From contig JBBISA010000001.1 in the NCBI GenBank assembly GCA_037441525.1, positions 124,001-188,000 of the forward strand: DNA of 64,000 nt, in the 5' to 3' direction. The notes under the pieces are model-generated. The model was not told the origin of the DNA. It saw only the letters and a program-made list of their open reading frames with translations, and did no database searches. The position numbers were made by a program, and so were the translations under genes. This document shows, in pieces, positions 41,305 through 50,314 of this stretch (position 1 is its first letter; every line of letters starts with the position of its first letter). The stretch comes from SKVR01 sp037441525. GTDB taxonomy: Bacteria; Bacteroidota; Bacteroidia; Bacteroidales; UBA7960.

Positions 41305-43161
41305 ATGAAACTTATATCAATCGACCTCGATAAGTGTAATACTTCTTATGCCTGTGTAAGGGCATGCCCGGTAAAGGCTATTACCATCAATAAAAAAACT
41401 GACCTTCCTGAAGTTAATCACGATCGATGCATAGGATGTGGTGGTTGTCTTGGGGTATGCCAGGCTGGTGCAGTATCATATAAAAGTTCAATAGATGAAA
41501 CCCTTGAACTGCTTAAATCTGACCAACAGGTGGCTGCTATTGTTGATCCCAGCATCAGCGGCGAATTTCCGGATATAACCGATTACCGCAGATTTGTTGA
41601 AATGATTAGGGTTTTAGGATTCAACTATGTTAATGAGGTTTCCTTTGGTGTAGATTTGGTGGGTAGGGAATACAACAACCTGTTTACCAACTTTCGTGGG
41701 AAATATTACCTTACATCCAATTGTCCAACAGTAACAGCATACATTGAAAAGTTTTTTCCCGAAATGATCAACAATCTCAGTCCTATTGTTACCCCTATGA
41801 CCGCAACGGCTATGGTGGTAAGAAAGCTTTACGGGAAAGATATAAAGGTTGTTTTTATTGGTCCGTGCATATCGGCAAAGCACGAGGCAATCCGTCATGA
41901 TGGTGAAGCAAAAGTTGATGCAGTGCTCACCTTCCAGGAATTAAGGGAACTTTTTTCACGATTCAATGTAACGGAATCGAAAGTGGAATACTCCGATTTT
42001 GACAAACCCATTGGCAACCTGGGATCACTTTATCCACTGAGTCGCGGAATACTCGCAGCGGCCGGCCTGGTCGAAAACCTGCTTGGTTCCGATATTTTTA
42101 CTGCATCCGGAGCCGGAAACATCCTTGATGCTGTTCAGGAGTTTCATGCCAGGCCAGAAGCGGTAAAAAAACACTTCAATCTTTTTTATTGCGAAGGATG
42201 TTTAATGGGCCCAGGTACCAGCAACACCAGCCATAAATTTCTCAGAAAAACCCTGGTCGTTGATTATTCACGCAAACGTCTTGAAAAATTTGACGAACCA
42301 GAGTGGAATAAATACATGGCTGAGTTTTCTGAATTGCAACTTTCGCGTATATTTCTAAACGACGACCAACGCCTTGAAATGCCCTCAGATGACCACATTG
42401 AAGAAATCCTTAAATCAGTAGGCAAAACACCCAACGAAAAAGGAGCATGTAGCGCTTGCGGATTCAGATCGTGCCGTGATTTTGCCATTGCGGTAAGCCA
42501 GGGCCTTTCAAAACCCGATACATGTCTTACATGGTCGCTCAAAAATAAACAGGATTACATTAAAACCCTGAAAACCAATAACGAAAAACTAAGGAAACAA
42601 CAGATTGAAGCAGAGGAAAACCAAAAACTTCTGAAGGCTGAAAATCAAAAAATCAAAATAAAGTCTGATACTATCTCCTCTTTGTTGCAAAATTTACCCT
42701 CTGCAGCCGTTATTGTTGACGAAAAACTTAAGGTAATAGAATCTAATCAGTCATTTATCAATATCTTAGGTGATGATGCAAAACTTATAAACGATGTTAT
42801 TCCCGGATTAATAGGGGCTGATCTTAAAACTCTCCTGCCCTATAATATCTATAATCTTTTCAGTTTTGTGCTTCAGAAAGATGAAAACATTATTAGCCGT
42901 GATATCCATTTTAATGATGGTTTGTTGAATATCAGTGTATTTTCATTAAAACCAAACAAAATTGTTGGTGCGGTATTAAGAGATATGTATGTTGCTGAAG
43001 TGAGGCAGGAAGAAATTATAAACCGTGTCAATGAAGTGATAGATGAGAACCTGAAAATGGTTCAGCAAATTGCCTTTTCGCTGGGAGAAGGGGCATCGAA
43101 AACGGAAAAAATGCTCAATTCAATAATTGAAACATACAAAAAAATTAAAAAGGCTGATTAA
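41305..43161 (+). CDS. HydS-like sensory [FeFe]-hydrogenase with PAS domain
   Basis: A 618-residue soluble protein. The first ferredoxin motif is CNTSYACVRAC, where the second ligand position is Ser14 instead of Cys; the second motif (C42, C45, C48, C52) is intact. H-cluster domain ~70-310: C140 in TSNCPTV, C188 in GPCISAKHE, and CEGC (C296, C299). Asn139 replaces the catalytic proton-relay cysteine. A [4Fe-4S] motif C382-x2-C385-x4-C390-x16-C407 and a coiled coil (~415-450) lead to a PAS domain (~455-560, AAVIVDEKLKVIESNQSF). This is the phosphatase-linked sensory (group C) layout, and a PP2C gene follows. Likely an H2 or redox sensor, not a catalyst. Confidence 0.92.
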   Translation: MKLISIDLDKCNTSYACVRACPVKAITINKKTDLPEVNHDRCIGCGGCLGVCQAGAVSYKSSIDETLELLKSDQQVAAIVDPSISGEFPDITDYRRFVEMIRVLGFNYVNEVSFGVDLVGREYNNLFTNFRGKYYLTSNCPTVTAYIEKFFPEMINNLSPIVTPMTATAMVVRKLYGKDIKVVFIGPCISAKHEAIRHDGEAKVDAVLTFQELRELFSRFNVTESKVEYSDFDKPIGNLGSLYPLSRGILAAAGLVENLLGSDIFTASGAGNILDAVQEFHARPEAVKKHFNLFYCEGCLMGPGTSNTSHKFLRKTLVVDYSRKRLEKFDEPEWNKYMAEFSELQLSRIFLNDDQRLEMPSDDHIEEILKSVGKTPNEKGACSACGFRSCRDFAIAVSQGLSKPDTCLTWSLKNKQDYIKTLKTNNEKLRKQQIEAEENQKLLKAENQKIKIKSDTISSLLQNLPSAAVIVDEKLKVIESNQSFINILGDDAKLINDVIPGLIGADLKTLLPYNIYNLFSFVLQKDENIISRDIHFNDGLLNISVFSLKPNKIVGAVLRDMYVAEVRQEEIINRVNEVIDENLKMVQQIAFSLGEGASKTEKMLNSIIETYKKIKKAD

Positions 43162-43220
43162 ACAGAGATTGTCAAATTAAAGATATGACATCTAATGGGT
43201 TTATTCGCAATCACATATAA

Positions 43221-44402
43221 ATGGACGAATCGTTTTACATAGAAGTTGGAGTAAATCAGAAAAGCCATTTTGGCGAACGGATTTGTGGTGATGTTTTCCT
43301 TTCGAGAAAGGTTAAGGAGGAAAACAGGACAATTTTGGTACTTTCGGATGGTATGGGTCATGGTGTTAAAGCCAATCTTCTTGCCACTCTTACCGCCACT
43401 ATGGCTCTGAATTTTACCGTTGAGCATAAAGATGTCCATAAAATTGCCGAAATCATTATGAATACCCTGCCCGTTTGCAGCGAGCGAAAAATCAGCTATT
43501 CCACATTCACAGTGGTTGATATTGAAAGTACCGGACAAACAACCATAATTAATTACGACAACCCCGAGTGCATAATTTTGCGAGGTGAGGAACTTCTCAA
43601 ATCCCAATGGCATACCATAACCCTCGAAACAGAATCGCAAAACAAGGAAATCAGAGCATGTACCTTTAAAGCAAAGAAAGAAGACCGGATTATATTGCTT
43701 TCTGACGGCATCACACAATCAGGGCTTGGAAAAGGCAAATACCTACTGGGTTTTGGTTTGGAAAATACTCGCGAATTAGTTTTGTCCAAATTAAAGGAAA
43801 ATGCGTCCATTTCTGCCGTAAAACTCTCAGGTGCTCTGGTTAGCAAAGCTCATAGCAACGACGATTATCAACCAAAGGATGATATAAGCACTGTTGTTGT
43901 TTACTTGCGCGAACCCCGAAAATTATTGCTTTGCTCAGGTCCACCCTTCGATACGGCCAAAGATGAATACCTGGCAAACAAAGTAAGAGACTTTAACGGG
44001 AAAAAAATTTTATCCGGTGGCACCACTGTGGATATTGTGGCGCGTATTCTTAATACTTCTGTAGAAGATACGCTTGAATTCAACGATCCTGATTTGCCCC
44101 CGCTTTCCTACATGGAGGGGATAGACCTTGCCACTGAAGGCATTTTAACCCTGAGCAAGGTGAGTAATATACTCGAAAAATTCAATGAACGTACCGAACT
44201 TGGCAGAGGCCCTGCAGACCTTATAGTTAAGATGCTGCTCGAAAGTGATGAAATTTACCTGTGTATCGGCACCGCAATTAACATAGCGCATCAAGACCCC
44301 AACCTTCCGGTTGAATTAGAGATTCGAAGAAGTGTAGCAAGAAAACTATCAATTCAGTTAGAAGAGAAATTTCTTAAGGAAGTTTTTATTGAATTTATAT
44401 AG
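43221..44402 (+). CDS. SpoIIE/PP2C-type serine phosphatase linked to the sensory hydrogenase
   Basis: A 393-residue metal-dependent phosphatase. PP2C metal ligands are D24 (CGDVF), D43 (SDGMGHG), D162 (LSDGITQSG) and D220/D221 (KDDIST). After residue ~230 comes a ~160-residue extension (RKLLLCSGPPFD ... SGGTTVDIVARIL) that I cannot assign beyond its occurrence with such phosphatases. It is 59 bases behind the HydS-like gene and is its probable output. No anti-sigma or anti-anti-sigma gene is present nearby, so the dephosphorylated target is unknown. Confidence 0.9.
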   Translation: MDESFYIEVGVNQKSHFGERICGDVFLSRKVKEENRTILVLSDGMGHGVKANLLATLTATMALNFTVEHKDVHKIAEIIMNTLPVCSERKISYSTFTVVDIESTGQTTIINYDNPECIILRGEELLKSQWHTITLETESQNKEIRACTFKAKKEDRIILLSDGITQSGLGKGKYLLGFGLENTRELVLSKLKENASISAVKLSGALVSKAHSNDDYQPKDDISTVVVYLREPRKLLLCSGPPFDTAKDEYLANKVRDFNGKKILSGGTTVDIVARILNTSVEDTLEFNDPDLPPLSYMEGIDLATEGILTLSKVSNILEKFNERTELGRGPADLIVKMLLESDEIYLCIGTAINIAHQDPNLPVELEIRRSVARKLSIQLEEKFLKEVFIEFI

Positions 44403-44624
44403 CCTCAATTATTAAAGCTAATCTAAATATTTCTATATTTAGTCTGAAAAAAATACGATTTTGCTACGACATTATCTTATTTTAAATTAGTCTAAATAAC
44501 AATTAATAGATTCTTATAAAAAAAATTAATTAAACCAACTTTTCTATTATGCTGATTTTTAGACACAAACAACTTAATTAGTTTTAAATCGAAATAAATC
44601 AAGTTTTGGTCGACATATTTTGTG

Positions 44625-44655
44625 TTTGAATTGTAGAGAATTATTTTTACATTTG
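44625..44655 (+). promoter_or_regulatory. promoter of the hybrid kinase gene
   Basis: TTTG (44625-44628) and TACATTTG (44648-44655) are 19 bases apart, an excellent Bacteroidetes -33/-7 pair, about 92 bases before the GTG start. The rest of the 344-bp gap (44403-44746) is very AT-rich with no other clear feature. Confidence 0.7.
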
Positions 44656-44746
44656 TTGCGTTGATTTTTATTAGTCAACATTATCCGACAACGCAAATAC
44701 AAAAATCGGCTGTTTACCGGTTGATTTTTTGAAAACTAAAAATTAA

Positions 44747-47479
44747 GTGAAAAGGTTTTTCATTGGCATAGCTGCAATCTTTTCTCTTGTACTGATTATA
44801 CTGACAGGCACTTTGGTGCAACAAGAAACTGCATCCCAACTCCCCAGCAGGCTGCAAACAGGTATAATCAGCGAGATAAACGGAACCTTAACTGTAACCG
44901 AAAGTTCAGGTTTTATAACATTTTTATCCGAATCCTCTTTCGTAAAAGTTATTGCAACCTTTCTGGGAAATTCCAAACCATTACTGACCAACCGGGTATC
45001 AACCATAATGGCAAACGATAATAGTGGAATTATTGTAAGTGTTGCAGCAATTATTCTTATTTTATCCATTGCTGTTTTAATTCTGGGGTTCCTTCTGTAC
45101 CAAACCATAAAAGCCCGTAAAAGAGCTTATTCAACAGAAAAAAGGTTCAAATCCCTCCTCGAATCGAACCCTTCGGCAATGATGATTTTTCAGAATTTCA
45201 AGCTTAAATTTATTAATTCTTCCCTGGAACAATTAACCGGATTTACACGAGGGGAATTATCGCAAATGGAAATTTGGCAGCTTATTCACCCCAACAGCCT
45301 TTCCAATCCGCAAAATGAAAATATTAACATCGAAGGAAATGGATTTAATTTCAGAGGCGAGTTTCAGATTATAACAAAAACCAAGGACATAAGATGGATT
45401 GACCTTTCAACCCGTTCTATTGAGTACGACAACCAGCCGGCAGTTTTAGCAACTGCCATTGATATAACATCATCTAAACAAGCCCAGCTTGAATTGATAA
45501 AGAGCGAGTTCAGATACAAGAATTTCTTCTTTAAAAACTCAGCCGTAATGCTGATTGTAGACCCGGCCACATCAGTGGTTCAGGATGCTAACCAGGCGGC
45601 TATCGACTTTTACGGTTACTCCAGAGAACAACTTATGGGAATGAATCTGAGCGAAATAAATACCACCCATCCCGAAAAGATAAGCGAAAAAGCAAACGCC
45701 GAACAAAGTGAAACCCGAACATTCTACCTCTGTAATCAAAAACTTGCAAATGGTTCAGTAAGAGAGGTTGAGTTGCATTCAAGTACCATAATCGAAAAAA
45801 ATACTATGCTTGATTATTGTATAATATTCGATGTAACTGAGAGAAAAAAAATTGAACAGGAACTGAAACAAGCAAAAGAAATTGCCGAAGAAGCCAACCG
45901 TGTAAAATCTTTCTTTGTGTCCAATGTAAGTCATGAGATTAGAACACCCCTTAATGCCATTATCGGACTTACCGACCTTGTAATTGAAGGAGAAAATCTT
46001 TCTGTTGACCAGATGGAAAACATGAAATCCATCAAATATTCATCAGACCACCTGCTCGGAGTAATAAATGACGTGCTGGATTTCTCAAAACTCGAAGCAG
46101 GCAAGGTAGATATTGAAAAACTTGACTTCGACCTGTTCACACTGATGCATGAATCGGTCAGAACAGTTGAATTCAGGGCTCGCGAAAAAGGTATTGAGTT
46201 AATTAGCGAAATTGACAAAAACATACCCCCTGTAATTAAAGGCGACCCATCAAGATTAAGACAAGTTTTGCTCAATCTACTTAGTAATGCAGTAAAATTT
46301 ACTCATGAAGGGCATATCAATATTCAGGTGAAATTGCTAAAATTGAATACTGAACATGTAGAATTGAGATTTTCGGTCTCTGATACAGGTATTGGGATTC
46401 CTGAAGATAAACAAGGCCAGCTTTTTCAAAGTTTTATTCAGGCCGACACCGATACTGCCCGCAAGTTTGGTGGCACAGGACTTGGGCTTTCTATTTCGAA
46501 AAAACTTGTTGAGTTGCAGGGAGGACATATTGGGCTCAAGAGTATGCAGAATATGGGTTCAACCTTCTGGTTTACACTCGCATTTGACATTAGTGATAAA
46601 ACCTTCATCCCCGATATGAGTAAAATTGGCTCAAAATTGAGGGATCTGAAAGGAATTAATATTTTATTGGTTGAAGACGACCGCATGAATCAGTTTGTAA
46701 TGCGCCGTATTATTGAAAAATGGAATACCTCCATTGATATCGCCCAAAATGGACGTGAAGCCATTCAGAAACTTGAAAGAAACAACTACGACCTGGTGCT
46801 GCTCGACCTGCACATGCCAGAAATGAATGGTTATGAAACCGCCCGAAAAGTCAGAGACCCACGCTCAAATGTCCTTAATCATAATATTCAATTAATAGCC
46901 CTTACAGCCGATGTTACTTCTGAAACACGCAAAAAGGTTAAGGATGCTGGCATGAACGATTTCATTACCAAGCCTTGCGACCAGGAGATAATATATGAAA
47001 AAATATTTAGCGCTGCCAGTAATGCCAAAACCGCATTTGTTGAACGAAAATCCCAGGAAATTGCTCCTGAGACCAATCAGATGGCTAATGTTGAAAAAGC
47101 CAAACTTAGAGTAAAAAAATCACTGGAAGATATTTTTGATGACGACCTGGAAGGGATTGTTTCACTCATTACCAAGTTTTTAAAAGAAATACCACGTACC
47201 ATTGTGGGTATAAACGAGTCACTTTTCGATCAGGATATTGATACGGTGGGGAAACTGGTTCATAAGATAAAACCAGGTTATAGCTATATGGGATTCAGCG
47301 AAGTATCCGACATTATCGAACAAATACAGGAATTATCCAAATCAAAATTTAACATTAACGAAATTGAAACACTTTGTCGTGAATTAGATGAAAAATCAAG
47401 AAATATTATCTCTATCCTTAAAGAAGTTCACCGCGATTACCTCAAAAGCAATTCGGTAAAACTTAATTCTGGCAAGTGA
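44747..47479 (+). CDS. membrane hybrid histidine kinase (PAS-PAS-HisKA-HATPase-REC-HPt)
   Basis: A 910-residue sensor starting at GTG 44747, which leaves two transmembrane helices (about 4-22 and 95-118) around a ~70-residue periplasmic loop. Two PAS domains follow (~130-245, ~255-370), then HisKA with H396 (SNVSHEIRTPLNA), an ATPase (ISKKLVELQGG after GTGLGLS), a receiver (LVEDDRMNQF; phosphoacceptor in LLDLHMPEM) and an HPt domain with its histidine in VHKIKPGYSYMG. The full phosphorelay is thus in one chain. It is separated from the hydrogenase genes by its own promoter, and no signal is evident. A terminator follows. Confidence 0.9.
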   Translation: MKRFFIGIAAIFSLVLIILTGTLVQQETASQLPSRLQTGIISEINGTLTVTESSGFITFLSESSFVKVIATFLGNSKPLLTNRVSTIMANDNSGIIVSVAAIILILSIAVLILGFLLYQTIKARKRAYSTEKRFKSLLESNPSAMMIFQNFKLKFINSSLEQLTGFTRGELSQMEIWQLIHPNSLSNPQNENINIEGNGFNFRGEFQIITKTKDIRWIDLSTRSIEYDNQPAVLATAIDITSSKQAQLELIKSEFRYKNFFFKNSAVMLIVDPATSVVQDANQAAIDFYGYSREQLMGMNLSEINTTHPEKISEKANAEQSETRTFYLCNQKLANGSVREVELHSSTIIEKNTMLDYCIIFDVTERKKIEQELKQAKEIAEEANRVKSFFVSNVSHEIRTPLNAIIGLTDLVIEGENLSVDQMENMKSIKYSSDHLLGVINDVLDFSKLEAGKVDIEKLDFDLFTLMHESVRTVEFRAREKGIELISEIDKNIPPVIKGDPSRLRQVLLNLLSNAVKFTHEGHINIQVKLLKLNTEHVELRFSVSDTGIGIPEDKQGQLFQSFIQADTDTARKFGGTGLGLSISKKLVELQGGHIGLKSMQNMGSTFWFTLAFDISDKTFIPDMSKIGSKLRDLKGINILLVEDDRMNQFVMRRIIEKWNTSIDIAQNGREAIQKLERNNYDLVLLDLHMPEMNGYETARKVRDPRSNVLNHNIQLIALTADVTSETRKKVKDAGMNDFITKPCDQEIIYEKIFSAASNAKTAFVERKSQEIAPETNQMANVEKAKLRVKKSLEDIFDDDLEGIVSLITKFLKEIPRTIVGINESLFDQDIDTVGKLVHKIKPGYSYMGFSEVSDIIEQIQELSKSKFNINEIETLCRELDEKSRNIISILKEVHRDYLKSNSVKLNSGK

Positions 47480-47514
47480 TTTAAACTACACACTTACACT
47501 GTTATATATTGTTG

Positions 47515-47522
47515 TAAATTTG
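47515..47522 (+). promoter_or_regulatory. possible -7 box of ribD
   Basis: TAAATTTG matches TAnnTTTG and overlaps the first bases of the terminator hairpin; a ribD transcript from here would start within the hairpin. Confidence 0.35.
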
Positions 47523-47555
47523 GCCTTCGATGAAATATTTGAAGGCCATTATTTT
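47521..47555 (+). terminator. intrinsic terminator after the hybrid kinase
   Basis: TGGCCTTC (47521-47528) pairs perfectly with GAAGGCCA (47541-47548), followed by TTATTTTT. It lies just before the ribD start at 47557, which argues against a longer ribD frame starting at 47530. Confidence 0.75.
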
Positions 47556-47556
47556 T

Positions 47557-48615
47557 ATGGAAAAATACGATTTTTTTATGCACCGCTGTCTGGAACTGGC
47601 CCAAAACGGGCTGGGAATGGTTGCTCCAAACCCCATGGTGGGTAGTTTAATAGTGCATAATGGTTTAATTATCGGCGAAGGGTATCATCAGAAGTACGGC
47701 GGCCCACATGCTGAAGTAAACGCAATCGCTTCGGTTAAAAATAAAGAACTTCTTACTCAATCAACACTTTTTGTAAACCTGGAGCCATGTTGCCACTTTG
47801 GAAAAACTCCACCCTGTACCGACCTTATTCTCCAAAGTAGAATCCCTCATGTTGTAATTGGATGTATTGACCCATTCGATGCTGTTGCCGGTAAAGGTAT
47901 CTCGAAGCTCAGGAATAACGGTGTAAGAGTTGAAGTGGGCATTTTAAGAAAGGAATCACTCTCGTTAAATAAAAGATTCTTTACTTTTCATGAAAAAAAC
48001 CGGCCCTATATTATCCTGAAGTGGGCTCAAACGGCCGATGCATTCATAGATATTGAACGACTGCCCGGAACCCCCGCCAGGCCTACCTGGATAACTTCAG
48101 AAAACCTAAGAATGCTTGTTCATAAATGGAGGACTGAAGAACAGGCAATAATGGTGGGAACAATTACTGCCCTGAAAGACAACCCAAAACTTAATGTGCG
48201 AGAATGGAGTGGTAATCAACCCACACGAATCGTTATAGATGAAGACCTTACACTTTCAAACACCCTTCATCTTTTCGATAATACTCAGAAAACTATCGTG
48301 TTTAACTCCAAAGAAGACCTAATTAAGGAAAATACCCATTGGATTAAATTGAATTTTGCTGACAAGCAATTCCTGGAAATATTGCTGACTGAATTGAAAA
48401 ACAGAAAAATACAGTCGGTGATTGTTGAAGGTGGTCAAAAACTATTAAAAGCTTTTATCACCTCCCAAACATGGGATGAAGCAAGAATTTTTCAGGGAAA
48501 TAAATTTTTTGAAAACGGTCTAAGAGCACCTACCCTTCCACAACAAGGTTTTTCACAGATATTTATCGGGCAGGAATTACTTTATTGGATTAAGAATCCG
48601 GATTCTCATTACTGA
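47557..48615 (+). CDS. ribD: bifunctional riboflavin deaminase-reductase RibD
   Basis: A 352-residue enzyme for the second and third steps of riboflavin synthesis. Start at ATG 47557 (MEKYDFFMHRCLELA). The N-terminal deaminase has zinc motif HAEVNAI and EPCCHFGKTPPC; the C-terminal reductase has TADAFID, GTITALKDNPKLNVR and VEGGQKLLKAF. Length matches RibD. I see no FMN riboswitch: only 77 bases separate it from the preceding gene and they are taken by a terminator. Confidence 0.95.
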   Translation: MEKYDFFMHRCLELAQNGLGMVAPNPMVGSLIVHNGLIIGEGYHQKYGGPHAEVNAIASVKNKELLTQSTLFVNLEPCCHFGKTPPCTDLILQSRIPHVVIGCIDPFDAVAGKGISKLRNNGVRVEVGILRKESLSLNKRFFTFHEKNRPYIILKWAQTADAFIDIERLPGTPARPTWITSENLRMLVHKWRTEEQAIMVGTITALKDNPKLNVREWSGNQPTRIVIDEDLTLSNTLHLFDNTQKTIVFNSKEDLIKENTHWIKLNFADKQFLEILLTELKNRKIQSVIVEGGQKLLKAFITSQTWDEARIFQGNKFFENGLRAPTLPQQGFSQIFIGQELLYWIKNPDSHY

Positions 48616-48691
48616 TCCGGCTAACCCCTCTGCAACAGCTTTAAACACATAACCATCCATCTGTTTTGAATAAATTATAAAATAGAACAGT

Positions 48692-49303
48692 ATGTTTGAT
48701 GATACCTACAGAACAGTAAAATCGCAATCCCAGGGAGCATTTAAAGAAAAAGGCAGTCGCTTTTTATCTTTTGTTTTTCCTGTATCAAATGAACAGGACA
48801 TTAAAACATATTTAAATGAGCTTCGAAAAACATATTTTGATGCACGGCATAATTGCTATGCATACGCATTAGGTCCGGCTCGTGATGGTTACCGCCAAAA
48901 TGATGATGGTGAACCTTCTGGGACAGCTGGTAAACCTATTTATGGGCAAATTTTATCCAACAATATTACAAATGTCCTGATTGTGGTAGTAAGGTATTTC
49001 GGCGGAACAAAATTAGGCGTGCGCGGACTTATCGATGCCTACAAGGCTGCAGCACAAGACGCCCTGAAAAACAATGAAATCATCGAAAAAATCGTAATGG
49101 AAGTGTATGAAATCACATTTGCGTATCCCCATACCAACAACGTTATGAAAATTATAAAAGAGAACAATCTAAACATACTTCAAAATGAATTTAACCAACT
49201 AAGCCGGGTTATGCTTTCAGTAAGAAAAAATAAGGCAGACCAAATTAAATCATATCTTCAATCCTTAAATGGCTTAACAATTGATTTTAAATATACATTT
49301 TAG
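48692..49303 (+). CDS. YigZ/IMPACT-family protein (UPF0029)
   Basis: A 203-residue protein with the N-terminal UPF0029 domain (KEKGSRFLSFVFPV; ARHNCYAYAL; DGEPSGTAGKPI; VVRYFGGTKLGVRGL) and a C-terminal DUF1949 domain. Members relate to eukaryotic IMPACT; the bacterial function is not firmly known. The following gap (49304-49538) is AT-rich with no feature. Confidence 0.9.
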   Translation: MFDDTYRTVKSQSQGAFKEKGSRFLSFVFPVSNEQDIKTYLNELRKTYFDARHNCYAYALGPARDGYRQNDDGEPSGTAGKPIYGQILSNNITNVLIVVVRYFGGTKLGVRGLIDAYKAAAQDALKNNEIIEKIVMEVYEITFAYPHTNNVMKIIKENNLNILQNEFNQLSRVMLSVRKNKADQIKSYLQSLNGLTIDFKYTF

Positions 49304-49538
49304 CTATCATAATCACAGCCAGCCTATATTGGAACAATTAATAACCATTGAAATACAGAGAATTGAAAAATATTTCACTCTAACTAAAGCATATTTACAA
49401 CAAAACGCATATATTTTACAATAAAACAAATGTTATTTTTTTGTGTAAAATTTAATAAGCAAACGTTTTTACATTGTTTTTTTGAAAATTAAATAGTATT
49501 ATTGTCAGCCAAAAAATTTCCAAAACACAACAACAAAA

Positions 49539-50312
49539 ATGACGAGGCTCAGGGGTATATTTATACTATCCCTCGTGTTGCTGCTTCAAATTTCTTGCAA
49601 ACAGCTACCAGGTGATATAAATTTGGATGGAACCACCATCCTTCTTGACCATAATAGTGCCCCCCATTCCGATTCAATTCAGGAGAAAATCATTTCAACC
49701 TATCGTGAACAACTATCCAGGAATTTCAACCGGATTGTGGCTTTTTCAGCTGAAATTCTGGAAAAGGGCACACCCGAAGGGAAACTCAACAATTTCGTCG
49801 CAGACCTGGTATTCCTAAAGGGAAAGGCCCTTTATCATCCATCTGATAATAAGCCCATCGATTTCTGTTTGCTCAATTATGGAGGGCTGCGTGTGTCACT
49901 ACCCATGGGAGAAATTACATATTCCAGGGTTTTTGAACTACTTCCTTTTGAAAATGAAATGGTGGTAGTTACTCTTACCGGCCAAAAGACCTTTGAATTG
50001 TTTCAGTATCTGGCCAAGGCTACAGAAGGTATGCCGGTAGCCGGTTTAAGGCTCACCATCAGAAATAATTCTCCTGAAAGTATCCTTATCAATGGAGCTG
50101 AGTTTGATAGAAACAGGAATTACAAGGTTCTTACATCCGATTACCTGGCAGGTGGCGGTGATTCAATGAATTTTTTTCTGAACCCTGTCTATACCGAAAT
50201 TCTTGGTATGAGAGTGCGTGATGCAATATTCGAACACATGGAAACACTGCATACCCGAGGAGAAAGAATCTCAGCCACCCTGGATGGCAGGATACAAATT
50301 TTAAACCGTTAA
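49539..50312 (+). CDS. 5'-nucleotidase C-terminal domain protein, lipoprotein
   Basis: A 257-residue protein with signal peptide and lipobox (LLLQISC), so probably membrane-anchored in the periplasm. The rest matches only the C-terminal, substrate-binding domain of UshA-type 5'-nucleotidases (LLNYGGLRVSLPMGEITYSRVFELLPFENEMVVVTLTG, shown in part; YLAGGGDSMNFF). The catalytic metallophosphatase half is encoded by the next gene, two bases downstream, so the enzyme is split and gene order is inverted relative to the usual single chain. Confidence 0.9.
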   Translation: MTRLRGIFILSLVLLLQISCKQLPGDINLDGTTILLDHNSAPHSDSIQEKIISTYREQLSRNFNRIVAFSAEILEKGTPEGKLNNFVADLVFLKGKALYHPSDNKPIDFCLLNYGGLRVSLPMGEITYSRVFELLPFENEMVVVTLTGQKTFELFQYLAKATEGMPVAGLRLTIRNNSPESILINGAEFDRNRNYKVLTSDYLAGGGDSMNFFLNPVYTEILGMRVRDAIFEHMETLHTRGERISATLDGRIQILNR

Positions 50313-50314
50313 CA

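Noticed and set aside
47480..47556. FMN riboswitch upstream of ribD
   Set aside because: Only 77 bases are available, filled by a terminator hairpin; none of the conserved FMN-aptamer segments is present.
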